A stretch of 64,000 nucleotides of DNA, taken from NCBI RefSeq assembly GCF_000835495.1, contig NW_015622541.1, positions 1,922,001-1,986,000 of the forward strand, read 5' to 3'. Positions 10,316 to 20,542 of this stretch are shown here, one piece after another. The translations under genes and the position numbers were made by a program. The stretch is from Cladophialophora immunda (lineage: Eukaryota; Ascomycota; Eurotiomycetes; Chaetothyriales; Herpotrichiellaceae). Under the pieces are notes generated by a model, which was not told the DNA's origin, ran no database searches, and saw nothing but the letters and a program-made list of their open reading frames with translations. Position 1 is the first letter of the stretch; the number at the start of each line of letters is the position of its first letter.

Positions 10316-11632
10316 ATGGCTGCTGGTGAGTCCATCTCCCCCAATCCGCTTTTCCCTTCCTATGACTCAACTGGTGTACATTGCCCTGAGGAAGTTTTCT
10401 ACGTGGATCAGGAACTCGGACGGAACTTGTGGTCTGGTTTGATGACAACCTGTTGCGGTGCTTTATGGGAGGGTACTCGGCACTTGCTCTTTGAATTTAC
10501 TAATCATTTCACCTTCCTATTAACAGTATCAACCCCGCCGACGGCGTCCAAACCCTTAGCAGCTGAAGAGTCGCCGCCAACGACATTCGATATCGTGGCT
10601 TCCTACAACTCGCTGATCGAAAGCGACCCAAATATCACACCTCCCATTGCGGCTATAGAATCACTGATCAACCTCCTCGCAACATCGCCCTTGACAACCA
10701 TCTCGGAAACGCTCGCCCTTTTAGCGAGCCACTCCCTAAGACTGCTCGAGTCGCAACGCAACCCGATTCCACTCTCTGCTGGGACGGAGCTGTTTCAACG
10801 GTACTTGATCAGCTCATTCCAGCAACGGCCGTCATCGCTGGCGACATCCGACTTCACCGCGCTACGCCATCACATAATAACCCAGTCGTCTCTATTTGTC
10901 AAACGCGCAAATGAAGCCCGCCTTAAGATCGCCCATCATGCCTTGCCATTCATCAAAGAGGACTCCACGATCATCACCTACGGATACAGCCGGGTCGTCC
11001 ACGCCGTGCTGACTGCAGCGGCAGAATCAAAGCGCCATTTCAACGTCATCTATGTGCTTCCCCCAACAGGAGTCTCGTCGGCGCTCGCAGATTCTATCAC
11101 CTCCCTCCACAGCCTTTCCATTGCCACCACCACAATTCCGCTGCATGCTTTGACGTACGCACTAGCCTCCTTGCCGCCCTCCCGCGCCACACCACCACAG
11201 TTCCTCATCGGCGCCACCGCGGTCTTGGAGAACGGCTCCATCGTCACGGAGCTCGGCGCGCACCAGATCGGACTTATCGCCAAGACCAGCTCCATCCCCT
11301 TGCACGTGTGCGTGGAATCGTACAAGTTTGTGGGCAACTTTCCGCTCGGGTATGGGCCGAGTGATCTCCGAAGAATGGGGGTCGAACAGGACGTCTTGCG
11401 CTTCTCCACCAGCGCGAACACCGCAGCTCCCAATTCGGACACCGGAAACCAGAAGAAAGAAGGAAGGACCGGCCCCAAACCGCTACCCAAGGATAAAAAC
11501 AATGCTGCGGGACACGTGGATGATTGGATGGTGGAAATCACGCCGCCGGAACTGATCTCGGCCCTCATCACAGAAAACGGCCTCATGACCCCCAACGCCG
11601 TCAGTGAGGAGTTGATCAAATTGTGGTTCTGA
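10316..11632 (+). CDS. gcn3: Translation initiation factor eIF2B, alpha subunit
   Basis: This is the alpha (regulatory) subunit of eIF2B, the exchange factor for eIF2, which senses eIF2 phosphorylation. Exon 1 is only 10 bases (10316-10325, ATGGCTGCTG); the intron is 10326-10526 (201 bp, GTGAGT...TTAACAG); exon 2 is 10527-11632. The spliced product has 371 residues and starts MAAVSTPPTASKPL. The C-terminal half carries the Rossmann-like eIF2B alpha/beta/delta domain: IITYGYSRVVHAVL, FLIGATAVLENGSIVTELGAHQ, the Glu-Ser-Tyr-Lys-Phe motif, and the end DELIKL-like segment SEELIKLWF. The open frame without splicing starts upstream with an intron-encoded tail. An insert of about 35 polar residues (QKKEGRTGPKPLPKDK region) before the last block is longer than in yeast. 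Confidence 0.93.
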   Translation: MAAGESISPNPLFPSYDSTGVHCPEEVFYVDQELGRNLWSGLMTTCCGALWEGTRHLLFEFTNHFTFLLTVSTPPTASKPLAAEESPPTTFDIVASYNSLIESDPNITPPIAAIESLINLLATSPLTTISETLALLASHSLRLLESQRNPIPLSAGTELFQRYLISSFQQRPSSLATSDFTALRHHIITQSSLFVKRANEARLKIAHHALPFIKEDSTIITYGYSRVVHAVLTAAAESKRHFNVIYVLPPTGVSSALADSITSLHSLSIATTTIPLHALTYALASLPPSRATPPQFLIGATAVLENGSIVTELGAHQIGLIAKTSSIPLHVCVESYKFVGNFPLGYGPSDLRRMGVEQDVLRFSTSANTAAPNSDTGNQKKEGRTGPKPLPKDKNNAAGHVDDWMVEITPPELISALITENGLMTPNAVSEELIKLWF

Positions 11633-12702
11633 TCTGGCCTGGTGGTGTTGGCCCGCGCTCGTGACCTGGTTCGGGTCAGGGGAGATGCGTGTGGCAGAGT
11701 CGACCGGGATGCAGCGAACGTGGAACATCTTGCACTCAGCGCCCAATGGGATGGCGTAGCAATGACGAATGACACGTTTGACACGAACGCATTAGCCGCG
11801 GCGATGCGAGAAGTGGTCGAACCGCAAGGAGTCCACGCGATTGAGACCCGAATGGCCATTGCACGAACACGATCCCCACGAGAATCGAATGGAATCAGAC
11901 CCAGGCCGAGGGAGAAGAGTATTAAGAAAAAGTACATGTAACAAGTGGCATCACCCGATCCAACCGAATGACCAATCGTGAAGGTCAAGGTCAATAGATC
12001 GGATCCCACAATGCGCCTGTGTCGCCACGGAACCGGAGACGGGAGACGGTGTTGACAGACAAGCTGTGGTAATTACCCCGGTGGTCCCGGCGTCAGGGTG
12101 CAGCACAACTTCGGTGTTGAGCACCGCAAGTGTCGATCGTTGATGGTGAAGAGCAAGGTCTCGCCTTATCAAATACGCCGGATTATGCGATGCACTTCGT
12201 GGTTGAAGGGCCCATCAGAACGTAATGAGAAAAGAAAAGAGGCAGAGCTACGAGGGTGAGGGCGAGGGCGAGAGCAAGGCTCTGATGAAAGGATACGAAC
12301 TGTGTACGAGTTGATGATGGGCGAGGTGGTGTCGCAAAGATACAGTTTGATCCTACATTGCGGGTCTCTGGACTCAGGAAGGACCGTGTCTGCGTTTTGT
12401 ACGACGCCAAAGGATTTCCGTGCCCAAAGCCAGCCCAAGCCCATGAGACGGGAACAAGGACCGAGTGTAAAGCGAGGATCGCTGGAGGGCATGATGGCTG
12501 CATACTCGTATGTCGCCTAAACTGGCCTTCTTCCTGGATGCCTTCCACAAACGACTGATTTTCCTCCAGCGCCTTGCTGTGCAACATGCATTCATTAAAT
12601 CATTCAGAATCTTGGTTTTCCCCAACCACGTCGGCATGCAGATATTTTATGGACAAGAAACCAACGGGCCGCATGGATATGTGGCGCTGTAGATCACCAA
12701 CA
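11633..12702. other. Intergenic between convergent gcn3 and sreA
   Basis: This 1.07 kb gap lies between two stop codons facing each other, so it should hold both 3' untranslated regions. Open frames here (up to 134 codons) lack family resemblance or a good start. I see no terminator or RNA gene that I can support. Confidence 0.45.
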
Positions 12703-14222
12703 TCAAGTGAGGTCATCGATCTCACGTTCTTTTGCTCGTAGCGCCGCCCTCATGACTTCGGCTTCTCGCATAAGCTGGGCCCTTCTCTCTGCTCTCCAGG
12801 CAGCTTGATCCTGCTCATTTGCACCATCTGGACCGTCTTCGGATTGCTGCGCTGCTGTGGCCTCCTGTTCCTGATGGCGACGACCGGCCTCCACTAGAGC
12901 GGGGTCAAGTTGCATCCCTCCTGCTGCCGCCGCTGCCCGCTGAAGTCGAGTCGCATAGTCTTCGTTCGTGTCGTGCGCGGCGTGCGAGGCTTCATCCACG
13001 TGTGTTTGAGGTACGTATCCGGTGTAATCCACCGTCGGAGGGGGTCGTCTCCTCTTCGGCGCCGGCGAGTTGTCGACAGGCACTAGCTCACTGGTATCTG
13101 TCGGCAGAGGAGGTTCGGGCGACGTCGACGATTGCTGTTGAGAAGTAGTGGAGGCTGGTTTGAGAACGTCGGGGTATGCTGGTACCACCCTTTTCCGCCT
13201 CTTGATGGTAGACTTCTTCATTTGTACCGGCCGATGCGACCCGTGTAATTTGTGATACAAGCCGCACGCATTGCAGATAGGATGACCTTGCTCATCACGT
13301 CGCCATAGAGGGGTTACTGTTGTTCCACAATTCTTACACGCAACAACCAAAGAGGTATTTGCGGGAGACCCTTGTTGCTGGGTGGCAGAATTCGATGCAC
13401 TTGGGCTAGTTTTCAGACCGGCCTCACTCTGCGAATCGTCCTTCTCGTCGATCAATAAGTTGGCGATAGACGCAGTGCGGGCGGCTCTGGAGACTCTGTT
13501 GTTGTACGCAGGGCATCCTCCACAGCTTTCCGCTCCGCCCGCTCCGTTACATTCTCCTCTACCTCGACACGACCCAGTGGTGTGCTCTGGAACCCGATAC
13601 GGTATGCTTGTGGACAGGCTTTGTGCCGATGCCGACACCGTTGAAGCGGTCGGAGATGCCGTGCTTCTCTGGCGTGGACTTTCAGGAGAGGCGGCTGAGT
13701 TTGGACGCTTGAAGGTTTTAGGCCGTGGAGCGTGACGCGTTTTGAGGTAAAGCCCACAAGCATTACAAATGGTGCGTCCAGTGGGAGACCGTCGCCATAA
13801 CGGGGTCTTGGTCGTCCCGCAGTTGCTGCAACGACTATTAGCGACAACACCAGCCCGAAGCGAAGAGGGCAGGTCGGGATAAATTAGGCCAGAGTGTTCG
13901 CGGACATTACATACCTGCAGACTTGGCCCAGAGCCGGAGGTTCACCTCTTTGCTCAACAGGTTCAGGGAACTCTGATATTGGTGGTTCAGAGGCGTCTGG
14001 TCTACTGCTGGCTTGACCCACGGGAAGATGGCCGTAGGCGACATCCCCCGCGTTATTTTCATGGGTCAGATGAGAACCGTGGCGTTCCCCAAGGGCGGAC
14101 GACACCAGCTGATGAGCGGCATCAAGGTCTTCAGCAGAGGGTTGACGCATCAGACTTTGCCGCTCCGAACGAAAGGAGGGGCGACGGCGCAATGGGTCCA
14201 TAGCACCTCGTACAGCCAACAT
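12703..14222 (-). CDS. sreA: GATA-type iron regulator SreA
   Basis: SreA represses siderophore synthesis and high-affinity iron uptake when iron is plentiful. Two exons: 13915-14222 and 12703-13825, intron 13826-13914 (89 bp, GTATGT...GTTGCAG). The junction falls inside the first Cys pair of finger 1 (Val-Cys/Ser-Asn-Cys). The product is 476 residues. Finger 1 is C102-X2-C105-X17-C123-X2-C126; finger 2 is C266-X2-C269-X17-C287-X2-C290. Between them lies the diagnostic Cys-rich region [20 protein letters not shown] (C189, C195, C204, C207), which in the family senses iron. The C-terminus has a short coiled coil ending [11 protein letters not shown] second ATG seven codons in ([10 protein letters not shown]) could be the real start. 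The two fingers plus the Cys-rich region separate it from AreA and NsdD-type GATA factors. Confidence 0.95.
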
Positions 14223-15017
14223 GCCGATCCAACCTTGGGCGTCTTGTTAGCTGAAGGCACACTCCATCCAGGGAAGGGCGACGAGAAGGCGAGAAGGCAG
14301 CAAGAAATGTTGCCAATCCACAAGGAGCGGAGAGGTTCGAAAGAGTCGAGGTGGGAGGGAACGCCCAGTTCTGACACCGCCTTGGTAGATGGGAAAGAAG
14401 TGTCCCAACTAGGACGAATGTAGGCAGCTGTAAAAATGGTGGTCGGCAAGATAAAGGGCGCTGAAGAGCCAAGTAATCCCGGTGGTGGGCGCTGCGCTGG
14501 GATATCGAGGGCTTCACACAGGTGAGAGCGAGGGAACTCGGCAAGTTGGGAAGGAGAACAGGCGCTTTGATGAAAAGGCGAGAAGCTGGATTTACCCTTG
14601 TTCCAAGCAATTACCAGGCAGCCTCTGAGATGGAGGGAGTGACGGCACAGATGCGGTCCAGGAGGAATTCGTGAGGCGCGACACCCACTCCGCCCATCCT
14701 GCTCGCGTAATATCAAACATCTGTCTTGTTATTGGCTGAGACAGGTGAAGCCATATCACGTGGACGAAGTAGACGTAGGTACTCCGGGGCTAGACTGTTT
14801 TGGGCACAATCACGTCTTGGTATTATTATTAAAGCGGCCAAACTGAGACTACTCGAATAGTACTAGCCGGTTATGGCAAAAGAGTGCTTACCAGCCACGC
14901 CAGCGTCCTGACATCGAGCGCATTCTTTGAACCCACAACATTGTCCTGCTGTTCCAAAAGAACCCCGTCTAGTAGACCAGATGCCGCCCATTTGTTGAAT
15001 GCCCCGACAGTCTCTAC
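14223..15017. promoter_or_regulatory. sreA promoter region
   Basis: This 795-base gap lies upstream of sreA and downstream of the peptidase gene; both run leftward. It contains a CCAAT box in the sreA orientation (listed separately) and GATA cores near 14447 and just past the CCAAT element. No open frame here is convincing. Confidence 0.5.
14716..14735 (-). promoter_or_regulatory. Putative CCAAT-complex/HapX-type site upstream of sreA
   Basis: On the minus strand the sequence reads CCAAT, then 12 bases (AACAAGACAGAT), then GTT, and a GATA core follows at once (TTTGATATT). This fits the bipartite pattern CSAAT-N12-RWT described for the CCAAT-binding complex with HapX, a known repressor of sreA in Aspergillus during iron starvation. 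It lies about 500 bases upstream of the start codon. The RWT part alone would match by chance about one time in sixteen, so the CCAAT box is the firmer half. Confidence 0.4.
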
Positions 15018-16509
15018 TCAAGCCATGACGACGCGCTTGGTGATATCCTGCTGACCTGCACCATTCCCCAGCTCGGTGGCGGCAGCCAGCCATTGTCTCG
15101 TCTCAGTATTGAATAACAAGATGAGGTTGCAATCAGAGCCCTCTTCGCCTCCTTGGACTATTGCACCTCGGTGTCAGATTGGGGCCTCGCGTTTTGAGAT
15201 GGGAGAGTGACTTACCGATCCCGATAACGACCGAGCTACCATCTTTCTCGGCGCAAACCATTGAGCCTGACCGTCCGTACCACGCACTCAGTTCCACGCA
15301 CGCTTGGTGTTCTTTGGCATCATGAGGGAATCCGATCTTTGTGCCGAAGCTGACAGTTCTCTTGTTCGGTTCAAGGAATTTGGCTCCGGGTGGATTGGTG
15401 TCGCTGAACTCCTGTTGTGACATGGTCAGGCAAGAAGCTTATGGACGGTACTTTACACTTACGTATCGATGACTGATTTTCAGCTGCTCGTCGCGCTGGC
15501 GTTTTGAATAGAAAGCCGTGAAACGCTGGCGAAGTTCGTCCAGGTTGACAGCACGATTGTATCCAACTGACCAGAATCGCCCCTGCGGAGCGTCTTTCAA
15601 TTGGTGACAGTCCTCCGGAGTAGCCAGATAGATATCCTCTTTCTTGATAACGGACAACTGACTGTTATTTATGGGCCAGTCTGTGATACGAAAAACAGCA
15701 ATGTCCCAGGCTTTGTGGATGGCCCAAAGGCGGAGTGCAAAGCGACCTTTGAGATCTAGAGCCCAGTCAGTGGTGCATGCGTGGGTTTGGCCTTGCGGAC
15801 AAGGACTTACCACCTCCTTTGACCATTCTCGCCTGAATCGCCTCGCAAACACCATTTTGCCCGTTCAAGAAGAATTCGACATTGTTTCCAGCGATATCCC
15901 AGTCCGTGAAGTGAGCACAGGTAATGATCATGTCTTGAGATAAGCGAAAACCGGACAACTCTGCGATTTGTGCTTCGAGGCCCGGCAGATGGGCAAGGCC
16001 GACCCTGACTCGGACGGCTGCGAGTCCAGTCTTGACAAGAGACTGCAGTCTCTGTGGGGTGCTTAATTCAGTGAGTGATATTGAAAGCTCGGAGAAGACA
16101 TTACCTCAAAGCCCCCCACCTCTCTTGCCATGGCCTGCCATTCCTGACTCCAAGTCTCTGAATCCCCGTCTGCTCCAATGACATGGAATTCAGAGAGTTG
16201 CCCGTGCTCTGCTTGATCAAGTGTCACTCCGCAGAATGATGTATAGCATGGTGAAAGGAGACCGTCGTCCGATTCGACTGAAGATGAGTCTGAAACATCG
16301 TCCGGTCCAGTGTCCCCCGGAAGGATCTCCGAATTGAAGTATAAATGCATACCGCAGCTAGCACAGTGTTTCTTACGACCGGTATTTGATGTTGTCTTTG
16401 AATAGCTTTGTTGCTGGTGATTGTGGGGGCATCCATCGGTTCGGACAGACGGTTCAGGATTTATAGAGGCCGCCGCACCGGCATCTGATGGTTGCTTTGT
16501 CTTTTCCAT
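15018..16509 (-). CDS. Trypsin-like serine peptidase, atypical fungal form
   Basis: Five exons on the minus strand: 16105-16509, 15811-16051, 15463-15755, 15216-15411 and 15018-15157, with introns of 53, 55, 51 and 58 bp. All GT-AG junctions keep phase and give 424 residues. The second half shows the chymotrypsin-fold triad: MIITCAHF (His182), KAWDIAVFRI (Asp233) and WYGRSGSMVC (Ser361 in G-x-S-G-S rather than GDSGG). The first 135 residues are unlike any peptidase I know and carry a Cys/His-rich stretch (GCPHNH ... HCASCGMHLYF) that could bind metal, then an acidic Ser-rich linker. No signal peptide is visible, so an intracellular role is likely. The start is the ATG at 16509; the frame stays open slightly upstream behind an acceptor-like ACACCACAG, so an extra 5' exon is possible. 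Substrate unknown. Confidence 0.8.
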
Positions 16510-16549
16510 GGCTCGCAAGTTGCCTTCTGTGGTGTTCTTGCCTTAGGAC

Positions 16550-18385
16550 AGTTTCAAGCTTGACTGAGATTGTGGCGCAAGGTTTTGCTTGCAAGCCGAG
16601 TTGTGGAAATGATCGAGGCAATGACAAAGGCGACGTCCATGGGAGAGTATTTCGACTTGATTGAGTCTTTGTGACAACAAGGGGCTACCGAAGAACATCT
16701 GCAAACAGAATGTGTTCTCATCGTTGCCCTGTTTCACGCCGAATTCCATGTCTGTGCTCAGCATTCCAATGTGAGAGTACCACTCACGGCCTCTGCACTT
16801 GGAACTCAACCTTGTCCCAGGTTGGGGCAACTCATCTGTCTGTGCCGAGCCATATTTCGTTTGTGTATGTTTTGAGCGCATCTTTTGACAGCAGGAGAAC
16901 ATGTTATTGATACAAGTCTCGCTTCACCACTTAGCCTCATCGGGTGATGGGGCAGTCTGGGTTTTCAGAAGGCTGTTTGGGATTAGCTATGATAACGGCG
17001 TTCAGTGCCTTTGTTTCTTCTTTGCTTTCCCTGCACTTGAGTTATGATACGTACAGCCATTGGGAAGGACACAAATAATGGATCTGGTAAACTACCGACC
17101 CGGTTTGCGTCAGTCTCTCTCCTAAGGGATGCCGCTACATCCACCTCAGAATTCCTGAGGAGGATTGTTTCGAGCAATGCCTTATCTCCTTGAAGTATGC
17201 ACCTGTTTCGGCCGACTAGGGTCGTGAGCAAAAATTCCACTCCCCGGAGCATTCCTTTGAGATGCTATTGGCAACTTGGAATGCTGAGCTGGCTCCCTTG
17301 GTGTGGCATATTTGGAAGTAACAGCTTCAGGTAGCTCGGTGCCCGGCATTCCTGCTCGTGTGCGCTGTTAGCTTGATGAGCAGCCACCAGAGAAGTGGCT
17401 TCCAGTAAAATTGCCATCAGGGCGGAAAGTTTGTGCACGGTCTCAGAATTGAATGCGAGTTAGTGCCTTCAAACTAGCAATGTATGCGACAGTAGGAGAT
17501 AAAGGTCGTGGTTATGCGGTAACAAAACTCTCCAGGAGAAAGCAGGGAGCTGAGTCCACCGAGATGCAAGACTCGAGTCGACATCTTCATCGACAGCAGG
17601 ATCTCCAGTGATCTAAAACAAGTCCGCAGACCATCCTACGCCGGGCAGCGAGAGAAGTTTCATTCGGGTTGTTAGTCAATTGAGCCGCCGTTGATGGGCG
17701 TCGGATACACAGATAGAGCCACGTACCACGGCTCGATGAGAATAGAGATCAGATCGGAAATCCCTACCTTTGCATTCCCCGCCTGATGTATCTCTTTTAT
17801 GTGATGCTTGCAGAGGTAGTCGTAGGCTCGGAATCTCGTGACCATGTCCTTGTCAATGTCTGTATATCGCTCTCTTCTGTCTTGTGTTTTTCGAAAAGCG
17901 TCGTGACAAGTTCAAAATGCTGCCGTCCGCCCTCAAACATCTCGGTCGTTCAGTGCAGATTTGGTGGGTTTGGCGTTGCCAATCTGCTGACGGATTGCCC
18001 ATCAAGATATCACGTTCCCGTCCATCAGAGCCCACAGGTGGGAAAGAAATATCGCTCACCTCATCGTAGCGTTGTTGGCAGACCTTCGACTCCGTGCTCG
18101 AGATATGTGTACGAGTGTTGCCGCGCCCCGTCCGAAGCTACGGAGTACCTTATAGATATCTCTATTGTACACCCGGTATGCCTCCATGGCCTGACAGACA
18201 GAATCTCGCATCCTTTGACTCCAGAGGACGCGCAGGCTTCTCTTAGGTTTGCCTCCTTTCTTCTGGGGGTTGCTTGTGTCAAGTTCCTGGAGTCGGAGCA
18301 GCTGCGGCAGCTCAGAAATCCCATGTTGAGAGAAGGCCAGGATGCTGAGCTGAAATTCGCAGAGAGCACGGTCTTAAGCTGATCC
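16550..18385 (-). pseudogene. Unresolved minus-strand gene or decayed gene
   Basis: Several stretches read like protein on the minus strand but are interrupted by stops and frame changes. Going leftward: about 18065-18375 (LSILAFSQHGISELPQLL, then RVLWSQRMRDSVCQAMEAYR); about 17865-17942 (MFEGGRQHFELVTTLFEKHK); about 17770-17855 (MVTRFRAYDYLCKHHIKEIH); about 17475-17620 (SSLASRWTQLPAFSWRVLL); about 17265-17415 (MAILLEATSLVAAHQANSAH); about 17060-17255 (GDKALLETILLRNSEVDVAA). Plausible splice signals exist (a GTACTC donor after DIYK, a TTTTAG acceptor before the 17.6 kb segment), but I could not join everything in one phase. It is either a gene with many small exons or a pseudogene. I do not recognise the family; the helical first segment vaguely recalls N-terminal domains of fungal STAND/HET-type proteins. 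A rightward 198-codon frame at 17786-18382 is its antisense shadow. Confidence 0.35.
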
Positions 18386-19137
18386 TTGTACCTATTCTTC
18401 TTCTGCATCATCATATGGAAGTCCTGTTGCATGAGACTGCACTCAACGAAAGAATCGGTCGCTCAAGGTACGGGTCATTCCATGTTTCTTTAAGTCAGCA
18501 TGCTCTATGTGTGGTTCGACCGGCCTTACGCTGCATGGTAGTTTCCGTCGAGGTTGTCGTCTATTCAAGGCGGCCGGATAGGAGTGGGACTACCTTCGGA
18601 AGACGATCGACCCTATGGGATCTGGTAAGGAGTCGGCGGTAGGGACGATAGCGTATCCGATACTTTTACATGAAACATGAAGACGACCATCTTGCCAGTC
18701 CAACCGGATACTAGGTAATGCTTACAACTAAATTCCGGATTGCCATCCCTGTCGAATTTGACGTTCATATTAGACACTGGCTCTGCTTATCCTCGATCCC
18801 GCTCCTCGGACGCCAAAGCATCGAGAGCTTCCGAAACCTCAGGAAGCTGGACAACAGATACACCACTATAAATGCCTGAACATATATCCGTTCCAGGCTA
18901 ATTTGCGCTCCTCTGTTCTGCTCCCACCACCACCACCACCACCACCACCACCACCACCACCATTCTGATGACTTGGACGTTTGTCCTCACACTCGTGGCC
19001 TGCCGAAGGTTGTTCGTTTGGCTTCAACGTCCTCCCTGTCAGTCGACCAGACCAGAACTCGACCAAAAATTAAAATACATCAACCGTGGAGATGGTTGTT
19101 CCTCAATCGATACCTGTGCTAGGTTGCTCCTGGGCTC
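18386..19137. other. Intergenic with CCA trinucleotide tract
   Basis: No supported gene. A perfect run of about 13 CCA units lies at 18924-18962; it is flanked by stops in useful frames, so it is probably a non-coding microsatellite. The left part may include 5' sequence of the unresolved minus-strand gene. Confidence 0.5.
18924..18962. repeat. (CCA)13 microsatellite
   Basis: Uninterrupted CCA repeat, about 39 bases. In the minus-strand frame it would encode poly-glycine but no real gene surrounds it. Confidence 0.9.
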
Positions 19138-19840
19138 TTAGACCTGTTCAGCGCCCCAGCCAGCGTCGGCGTCACGCATGTTGGAGGGTGGCTCAATCGA
19201 GGGTGCAAACTCTAGCGCGCAGTAACCGACGCCAATGGCAGCGACAATGGTGCCAGCAATGATTCGCAGAACGTGTCCCTCCAGGATGATGCAACCAACG
19301 AAGATGTAGACTGTGCAATGTTAGGATCTCCCGTAGAGTGGATCGCAAGGAGGACTGACAGATGCCTCGACCGAGGAAGGAAAACAGAAAGCTGGCGTAT
19401 TTGGGGAGATACGGTGGGACTTGTGGCAATAGTTCGAGTCCGGCGACAGCTGTATGTCCAGTCAGTCTCCCACGGGCACGGTTTCGAAAAGGTCTCTTTC
19501 CATACCCAGCCCAAAGATGATCACGTAGATGCCCACGATGATGCTTCGACTGTCGTAGGTTTAGTATCGGCGCAAAAAGTTAACGGGAGGACAAAACCGA
19601 CAATCCAATTGGGAAGAATTGGCTAATTCCTGTTGCCTTGTTAGTATGAGTGCTGGACGGCTGCGCCTTTGATGGGTTTGGATTCATTCCGTACCTCCAA
19701 GGACCATGATCGCTCCCACGACTAGATTAACCAGCCGGCTAGAATCTGCAATTAGCACGAGGACATGGATCCGAACCAGCAGCGTGCCCGGCATAAACGC
19801 GCTGCGGACTCTAAACGTACAAGATATTGGAGAAGTCCAT
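19138..19840 (-). CDS. tvp15: Golgi membrane protein Tvp15
   Basis: Six small exons on the minus strand: 19821-19840, 19695-19738, 19602-19629, 19506-19549, 19360-19449 and 19138-19310. They splice in phase to 132 residues with the start MDFSNIFRLVNLVVGAIMVL and the highly conserved tail NMRDADAGWGAEQV. Tvp15 is a four-helix integral protein of late Golgi (Tlg2) vesicles; its exact job is unclear. Hydrophobic segments lie near residues 8-25, 33-48, 65-85 and 87-107. The donor of the third exon is ambiguous: GTCGGT at 19601 gives FPIGFRSIIVG, while a GTCCTC site 12 bases later would insert four residues in frame. I chose the first because it matches family spacing. No exon is long enough to stand out as an open frame, so the gene is easily missed. 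Confidence 0.92.
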
Positions 19841-20542
19841 GATGACGGCCCAAGCGCAACTTGGACAGAGCTCGACCGCGGGAGGTTTGGGAAACCGAGT
19901 GAGTGAGCGGAGGCGCTTGAAGGTACAGTGATAGACAAGGGTGGTCTGTAGGTCGTGGGGAGGATGAATGTTCGAGGAGGATGTTAGAAGCAGAGAACAA
20001 TAAAGTTAGCAGAATCCAACTGCGCAGCGCAGGCAGAACAACAAAGGGGAAGCTGGCGAGCTGGCAATCCACACGTATGCCAAGCGGCCAAACTCTGCCG
20101 AAATCCTTCGACTCATGGGTAATCAGCATGGTCGATCCTCGACGGAGCACTGAGAATACTACTACGACTGTGGCTCGGATCCAATCACTGTTATTTGTTC
20201 AAGGAGCTCATATTGTCCGCTTCTGCGAGTGAAATTGCAGAACTAGACCGAGGGAAGACTGGTAGCAAAAATCCAATGATCTTCTTCCCGTTCCTCCATG
20301 GCCTCGACGGATGATTGCTTCTACTACTCATATAAGACCGTTTTTATCATAAATCATCTGGGATCCGAGTCACGGTCTGGTCTCTAAGAACGGTCCATTT
20401 CCCGACCGAAATTCTTGTAATCTGCCATGTGCCGCCGACGCTATGCTATGCTGGGGTATCAAAACTTGCAAACCCGTGCTATGCAGAACACCTCACCAAG
20501 ACTGTTGGACAAGTAACCTCAACCTGTACTCCGGTAGAATCC
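19841..20542. other. Intergenic, Tvp15 upstream region
   Basis: Both neighbours run leftward, so this 702-base gap holds the tvp15 promoter and the 3' end of the OTU gene. Short frames here are antisense or chance. No motif stands out. Confidence 0.45.

Noticed and set aside
11050..12009. 319-codon open frame antisense to gcn3 and beyond
   Set aside because: It overlaps the real eIF2B alpha exon, has Ser/Ala/Arg-rich antisense composition and matches no family.
17786..18382. 198-codon plus-strand frame
   Set aside because: The opposite strand at the same place carries the better protein-like segments; this frame is rich in Cys/Ser/Arg and looks like a shadow.
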